Below are positions 3,785-7,422 of a DNA stretch of 7,422 nucleotides, piece by piece (position 1 is the stretch's first letter; the number at the start of each line of letters is the position of its first letter). The stretch spans positions 1 through 7,422 of the forward strand of contig JBBSWN010000004.1 of assembly GCA_038046265.1 (NCBI GenBank). The letters are read 5' to 3'. Both the position numbers and the translations under genes were made by a program. This stretch comes from JAGWAC01 sp038046265. Its GTDB lineage: Archaea; Nanobdellota; Nanobdellia; SCGC-AAA011-G17; JACPIM01. The notes beneath the pieces are model-generated. The model searched no databases. It worked only from the letters and a program-made list of their open reading frames with translations, and was not told the DNA's origin.

Positions 3785-4394
3785 AAAACCACCCGGCAAA
3801 TGAAATTCTCTCTTTGTTAACTAAAACTTCCTCCACCTGATGAAAAGAATTTTCAGAAACCTCAAACAAGGCCAATGTATTAAAACTAGGAATAAATGAT
3901 TTAACAATTTTAGACGGTTTCTTATTCTTAACATCAAAAAATTGCAGTTTTCCTCCGTCGCCTTTTTTAAACTTCTCACTTAAATTTAAAATATATGCTA
4001 TTTTTCTCCCCTCTAGCCTGTCATCATGAGGCAATAAATAATCTGTCTTGGAATAAACAAATCCAGACATGTCAATTTTCCCCAAACTTATTTTTATACC
4101 TGTAATTTTAAAAATAAATTCCCCAAATTCCTTGGAATTGAAAAAATCATTAAATTCTTTTAAAACAGTAATTTCGCTCCCTTTAATATCATTTTCCGTC
4201 TGTTGAAACTGGAATAAATCAGTGTTTTTAGAAACAAATATTTCATTTTCCAAAGCAAGTAAAACAGGGATTATCTTTTTCTCAATAAAAAAATCTTTTA
4301 AAACCAAATGGGGAAAAGGCTTGTTGTTTTTAAATTTCTTGTTTAATTCATTAACACTTTTTAAGTAATCTGCGGAAATCCATTCATTTAACAT
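3774..4394 (-). CDS. 2-oxoglutarate/Fe(II)-dependent dioxygenase, prolyl-hydroxylase-like
   Basis: The protein has 206 residues from ATG 4394, the first ATG and the one at leaderless distance from the TATA box. PFPHLVLKDFF (26-36) is the typical opening of the Tpa1/prolyl-4-hydroxylase-like group. The double-stranded beta-helix carries the full iron triad: H123-x-D125 in LLPHDDRLEGRKIAYILNL, and H185 in ENSFHQVEEV. R196 in KERISFAGWF is the usual salt-bridge partner for 2-oxoglutarate, and GDGGKLQFF (145-153) is the glycine turn of the family. Such enzymes hydroxylate a protein side chain, often proline, using O2 and 2OG with release of CO2 and succinate. The substrate is unknown. The overlapping next gene looks like a ligand-less copy, so the two may form a heterodimer like the two domains of yeast Tpa1. 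Confidence 0.88.
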   Translation of the reverse strand: MLNEWISADYLKSVNELNKKFKNNKPFPHLVLKDFFIEKKIIPVLLALENEIFVSKNTDLFQFQQTENDIKGSEITVLKEFNDFFNSKEFGEFIFKITGIKISLGKIDMSGFVYSKTDYLLPHDDRLEGRKIAYILNLSEKFKKGDGGKLQFFDVKNKKPSKIVKSFIPSFNTLALFEVSENSFHQVEEVLVNKERISFAGWFYGD

Positions 4395-4414
4395 AATTAT
4401 CAAAGCAAAAGCTA

Positions 4415-4422
4415 TTTTAAAA
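4415..4422 (-). promoter_or_regulatory. TATA box of the oxygenase pair
   Basis: TTTTAAAA on the minus strand lies two bases after the TAG stop (4427-4425) of the Nudix gene, with its centre about 25 bases before ATG 4394. It supports a leaderless start for the first oxygenase gene; the second is internal to the same transcript. Confidence 0.55.
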
Positions 4423-4424
4423 AA

Positions 4425-4868
4425 CTATCTCACATTTTTTAAAGCTTCTAAAGCACTTTCCTTGACACTTTCCAGCATCTTTTCCTTGATTAAGTCTTCT
4501 TTTGAAAACCATTTCAATAACTCATCTTCATCTGTCTTCTCAGCATTTTTCCATTCAGAAATCTTCCCAAAGAAAACTAAGTTAATATGCTTGTTATGAT
4601 GAGGCACATTGTCAATCTGCACTTTAGAAGGATTTAAAATTTTAACATCTCCCTTGTATTTATGGTCAGGATAAAAACTAAACTCGCACCCAACTTCTTC
4701 CTTAACCTCTCTTGTAATAGCTTCTTCCGGGCTTTCACCAGGCTCAATATGCCCCCCAACAGGAATCCATGTCTGTAAATTCTTGTTCCATGTTAATAAA
4801 ACTTTTTCATCTTTAACAAGAAAAATAGTAGTTACCCAGCACCTGTCTTTCCAGTTAATGTCCCCCAT
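4425..4868 (-). CDS. Nudix hydrolase
   Basis: The protein has 147 residues and the full Nudix box at 39-61: G39-x5-E45-x7-R53-E54-V-x-E57-E58-x-G60-C61. The two glutamates of the REVKEE core bind the divalent metal used to hydrolyse nucleoside diphosphates linked to another group. The front part (VTTIFLVKDEKVLLTWNKNLQTWIPVGGHIEPGE) is the standard beta sheet leading into the box, and length is normal for a single-domain member. Substrate cannot be read from the sequence; HHNKHINLVFFGKI (90-103) is a pattern seen in members of the mutT/ADP-ribose-pyrophosphatase-like group. ATG 4868 is supported by a TATA box 26 bases upstream. It is separated by 30 bases from the genes on both sides, each gap holding one promoter, so it is probably its own transcription unit. 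Confidence 0.93.
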   Translation of the reverse strand: MGDINWKDRCWVTTIFLVKDEKVLLTWNKNLQTWIPVGGHIEPGESPEEAITREVKEEVGCEFSFYPDHKYKGDVKILNPSKVQIDNVPHHNKHINLVFFGKISEWKNAEKTDEDELLKWFSKEDLIKEKMLESVKESALEALKNVR

Positions 4869-4890
4869 AAAAAATTCATTTATTTCAAAA

Positions 4891-4898
4891 TTTATAAA
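4891..4898 (-). promoter_or_regulatory. TATA box of the Nudix gene
   Basis: TTTATAAA on the minus strand abuts the TAA stop (4901-4899) of the surface-protein gene, with its centre 26-27 bases before ATG 4868. This is leaderless spacing. Confidence 0.6.
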
Positions 4899-7382
4899 TT
4901 ATTTCTTTTTCTTTAATAAGTCAAAAATAAATTTTAACTTGCTTTCAGGAGGCTGCACTTTCTTGAACACATAATCAATCTGCTCCTTTGACCACTTTTT
5001 CTGTAATAAAATCTTGTAAACAGTAGCTCTAGGAATTCCTTTTCCTAAAGACTTAGATATAAATGCCTTTAAATTAGCTTCATCTGTGCTTGACAAGAAA
5101 GGATATTTCTTGACAACAATTTCTCTCAGCTTCCTTTCCTTGCCCATGAAGAAATTAAAATACAATAATCCTAAAACTAAAATTATTATTAAAACAATTA
5201 CCAAAGACCAGTTGACATTAAATTTTGGTTCGCAGTCTTCTGGACAAGAAAGTTCATCTTCCAATATTTCAGTGCATATTCCATCCCCGCAGCTGCTTTC
5301 TTGAAATTCTGTTTCTTGTGTTTCTGTTGTTTGTGAAGGAACAATAACCGTTTTTATTTCATTTATTTTACTCAATACATTTCCATCTATAATATAACCT
5401 ATTTCCCCATTACCATTAATTCTCCATTTCACAACAGGATCATCCTTGACAACACTTACTCCAGAACTAAACTTGATTGCTCCTGCATTATCAGAAACAC
5501 TCTTATCAATATCCTCAAAAATATAATATTCTGGTAAATTACTGCTTAATTTTCTTGTAATCAGTGTTTTTTCAGATTTTACTCCATTAAAAGTCTCAGT
5601 AGCAACAACTAAAGCTCTAGAATCTATATCAATCTCTTCTTGGATTGCCAATACATTTTCTTCTTTTTCATTTCCTAAAATTTCTGGTCTAATTTTCTCA
5701 GCATAAACTCTTGGATACTCAACATCCTCCAAAATTGTAACTTCCTTGAGAAAAGTGCTTAAATATGTCTCTGCTTGTCCAACTATTCTGTCAGCCTCCT
5801 CTCCCTTGTCCCCAATACCCAATCCAGGATTACTGTTTACAGCCTCAAGACTTGTTCTAAAATCATTCATTCTTTTAATTGGCTGTTCTAAATCAATTTC
5901 ATTATATTTAAAAAAATCCTTTAACTCTTCTTTGTTTTTCAAGCTCTCTAGTTTTAACTTAAAACTATCCAGCTCGCTTTGAGCAGAAGAAATTATGTTC
6001 CTGTTAATTGAAATATCTTCTTGGTCTGTCAAACTTCCCAAACTTATCTTAACAGTCTTTGTGCTCTGGTTGCTTGTTATGTTTGGTGTTGTAAAATTAT
6101 CAAATACCTCTAGTGGAATATTTAAAGTATAATTTACATCTTTAAAATCTTTTCCAGAAACACCCAATATTTTCGCGTTTACAAAGTCAACATCAAATAT
6201 TTTTCTTGTTACAAAAGAAGCTCCGCTTTCTTTTGAATATTCCAAGTTAAAATTACTCAGTCTTACTTTTCCTTTGCTGTTCTCGCTCCCCATCCTTAAT
6301 ATAATATTGCAGTCATCACTATCATCTTCCTGACACTCAGCTAAATAATCAGTTAAATCATCCTTAAAATTTTCTCTTCCATAATCACTGAACTTTGCTG
6401 CAGTGTTAAACTCTCCCTGAAAAATTGGTTTGCTTACTTTGAAAAAGAAATCTCCTTCTTGTAGATAACTGCACTGTTCTTCCTGGTCTAAAATAGCAGA
6501 ATCACATTCAAAGCTTCCCTCTCCATTATCATCCAAGTTTAAAAAATAGCTTCCTTCATTTTTAGAATTATAAAAACAGACTAAATTCTCCCCGCTTAAA
6601 AAAGAACTTGCATTAACTACGCAGCTTCCCTCTGTAACCCCAACACTATTTTTTAAATTACAATCTCCTTTTTTCCCATAAGCAGTATTTGATTCCTGGT
6701 CAAATTCAAATATCTGAATGCTTATATTCCCTGCATTATTGATTACAGAATATTTTGCAGAAACATTAAATTTGTTTGAATAAGGCAGATTCACAATACT
6801 ACAATATAAAAAAATATTGTCCCTGATTACTATATCCTCGCTTGCTCCATTTTCATTCAAGCCTTTTGCCTTTACAACTTCGCTGCTGAATCCAGAAAAT
6901 ACTCCCTTGTAATACCATTCGTAATTACTGTCATCTTTAAAATCCATGAAAGGAGAATTTGGAAATCCGTTGCTGCTAATCCCTTCAATATCAAAATCTA
7001 TCCTTGTAACCTCGCTCCCTTTTGGTATTTTAATTCCAAACAAATTGCTTGTGCTTAAATCAAAAGTTTTCTGGCTAGAAGAGCTTCCTAAATTAACAGA
7101 ACTTTCCTGAACATCTAAATCAGGGTCTAAACCTTTTAAAACATCTAAAGCATCTCTTTCTTCTCTTCTTTCACTAATGCTTAATTTTATTTTAGGCTCT
7201 AATCCCAAATCTAAAGGTCTGTCTAATTTTAAAACACACATTCCCTTTAATTCAGCAAAAGGCCCATAAACACTCTTGTCCAATTTTAAGTCTAAACTAT
7301 TTGTCCCATAAACTATGCTTAAACTAAATAAAATTACAATTAACAAGCTGTAAAATATCTTCATAATCATCCTCTTTTTCAT
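4899..7382 (-). CDS. Large single-pass cell-surface protein with cytoplasmic helical tail
   Basis: The protein has 827 residues. A signal peptide covers about 7-26 (MKIFYSLLIVILFSLSIVYG). The ectodomain has seven N-x-S/T sequons (N206, N219, N257, N417, N429, N434, N438), nine cysteines before 360, and likely coiled coils at about 463-490 and 525-580. A region at about 585-680 (FEDIDKSVSDNAGAIKF...DDPVVKWRINGNGEIGYII) resembles a conserved module of archaeal surface proteins with an E-I-x-K-S and a DPxxxW motif. C698-GDG-x-C703-x9-C713-PED-C717 is a recurrent small cysteine motif just before the single membrane helix (725-745). The tail, about 82 residues, is basic and helical, with a PRATVYKILLQKKWSKEQIDYVF helix pair. 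Start is uncertain: ATG 7382 is nearly leaderless from the TATA box, but ATG 7364 has GAGG six bases ahead. It is probably an envelope or adhesion protein; partner unknown. Confidence 0.85.
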   Translation of the reverse strand: MKKRMIMKIFYSLLIVILFSLSIVYGTNSLDLKLDKSVYGPFAELKGMCVLKLDRPLDLGLEPKIKLSISERREERDALDVLKGLDPDLDVQESSVNLGSSSSQKTFDLSTSNLFGIKIPKGSEVTRIDFDIEGISSNGFPNSPFMDFKDDSNYEWYYKGVFSGFSSEVVKAKGLNENGASEDIVIRDNIFLYCSIVNLPYSNKFNVSAKYSVINNAGNISIQIFEFDQESNTAYGKKGDCNLKNSVGVTEGSCVVNASSFLSGENLVCFYNSKNEGSYFLNLDDNGEGSFECDSAILDQEEQCSYLQEGDFFFKVSKPIFQGEFNTAAKFSDYGRENFKDDLTDYLAECQEDDSDDCNIILRMGSENSKGKVRLSNFNLEYSKESGASFVTRKIFDVDFVNAKILGVSGKDFKDVNYTLNIPLEVFDNFTTPNITSNQSTKTVKISLGSLTDQEDISINRNIISSAQSELDSFKLKLESLKNKEELKDFFKYNEIDLEQPIKRMNDFRTSLEAVNSNPGLGIGDKGEEADRIVGQAETYLSTFLKEVTILEDVEYPRVYAEKIRPEILGNEKEENVLAIQEEIDIDSRALVVATETFNGVKSEKTLITRKLSSNLPEYYIFEDIDKSVSDNAGAIKFSSGVSVVKDDPVVKWRINGNGEIGYIIDGNVLSKINEIKTVIVPSQTTETQETEFQESSCGDGICTEILEDELSCPEDCEPKFNVNWSLVIVLIIILVLGLLYFNFFMGKERKLREIVVKKYPFLSSTDEANLKAFISKSLGKGIPRATVYKILLQKKWSKEQIDYVFKKVQPPESKLKFIFDLLKKKK

Positions 7383-7401
7383 TAAAATAAGCTAAAACAC
7401 C

Positions 7402-7409
7402 TATATAAA
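7402..7409 (-). promoter_or_regulatory. TATA box of the surface-protein gene
   Basis: TTTATATA on the minus strand is centred 23-24 bases before ATG 7382 and about 41 before ATG 7364. The usual 25-26 base spacing puts the transcript start a base or two inside the first ATG, which slightly favours translation from ATG 7364 with the GAGG ahead of it. Confidence 0.55.
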
Positions 7410-7422
7410 ACTAACCAAACCC

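Noticed and set aside
1..7422. CRISPR array, integrase, transposase, rRNA
   Set aside because: No regularly spaced repeats, recombinase motifs or rRNA-like segments were seen on either strand.

Overview
The window looks like a compact, AT-rich archaeal chromosome segment, most likely from a DPANN-type lineage such as Woesearchaeota or Pacearchaeota. The lineage is an inference. It rests on archaeal-type core promoters (TTTATAT/TTTTATAA boxes about 25 bases before starts), mostly leaderless genes, bulge-helix-bulge (BHB) tRNA introns, and a surface-anchored protein of a type common in those genomes. No marker gene is present to place it more precisely.

Left part, + strand (1-2194): the 3' portion of a tRNA-Arg(CCU); a two-gene cassette of a winged-helix/MNT nucleotidyltransferase and a HEPN-domain protein, whose second gene is broken by a -1 frameshift; a short degenerate repeat of the tRNA 3' end; a small DUF202-like membrane protein; and an unrecognised three-helix membrane protein. 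The cassette lies between the tRNA and the repeat, so it could be an old insertion at the tRNA. A 20-base perfect palindrome at its promoter suggests autoregulation.

Right part, - strand (7382 down to 2191): a large single-pass surface protein, a Nudix hydrolase, a 2-oxoglutarate/Fe(II) oxygenase with an overlapping gene that looks like a ligand-less partner, an unrecognised 99-aa protein, a tRNA-Gly(UCC), and a four-helix membrane protein starting 9 bases after the tRNA. Most gaps are 22-34 bases, just enough for one core promoter, and the TATA box sits on or directly behind the preceding stop codon.

The strongest unusual feature is the tRNA-Gly gene. Its 185 bases contain three introns, in the D arm (39 nt), the anticodon loop (46 nt) and the T arm (28 nt). 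Removing all three gives a normal 72-nt tRNA, and each intron has a perfect 4-bp BHB central helix with 3-nt bulges. The second notable item is the oxygenase pair, which resembles a split version of the two-domain Tpa1/OGFOD1-type enzymes (one catalytic, one non-catalytic domain). No CRISPR array, integrase, transposase or rRNA was found.
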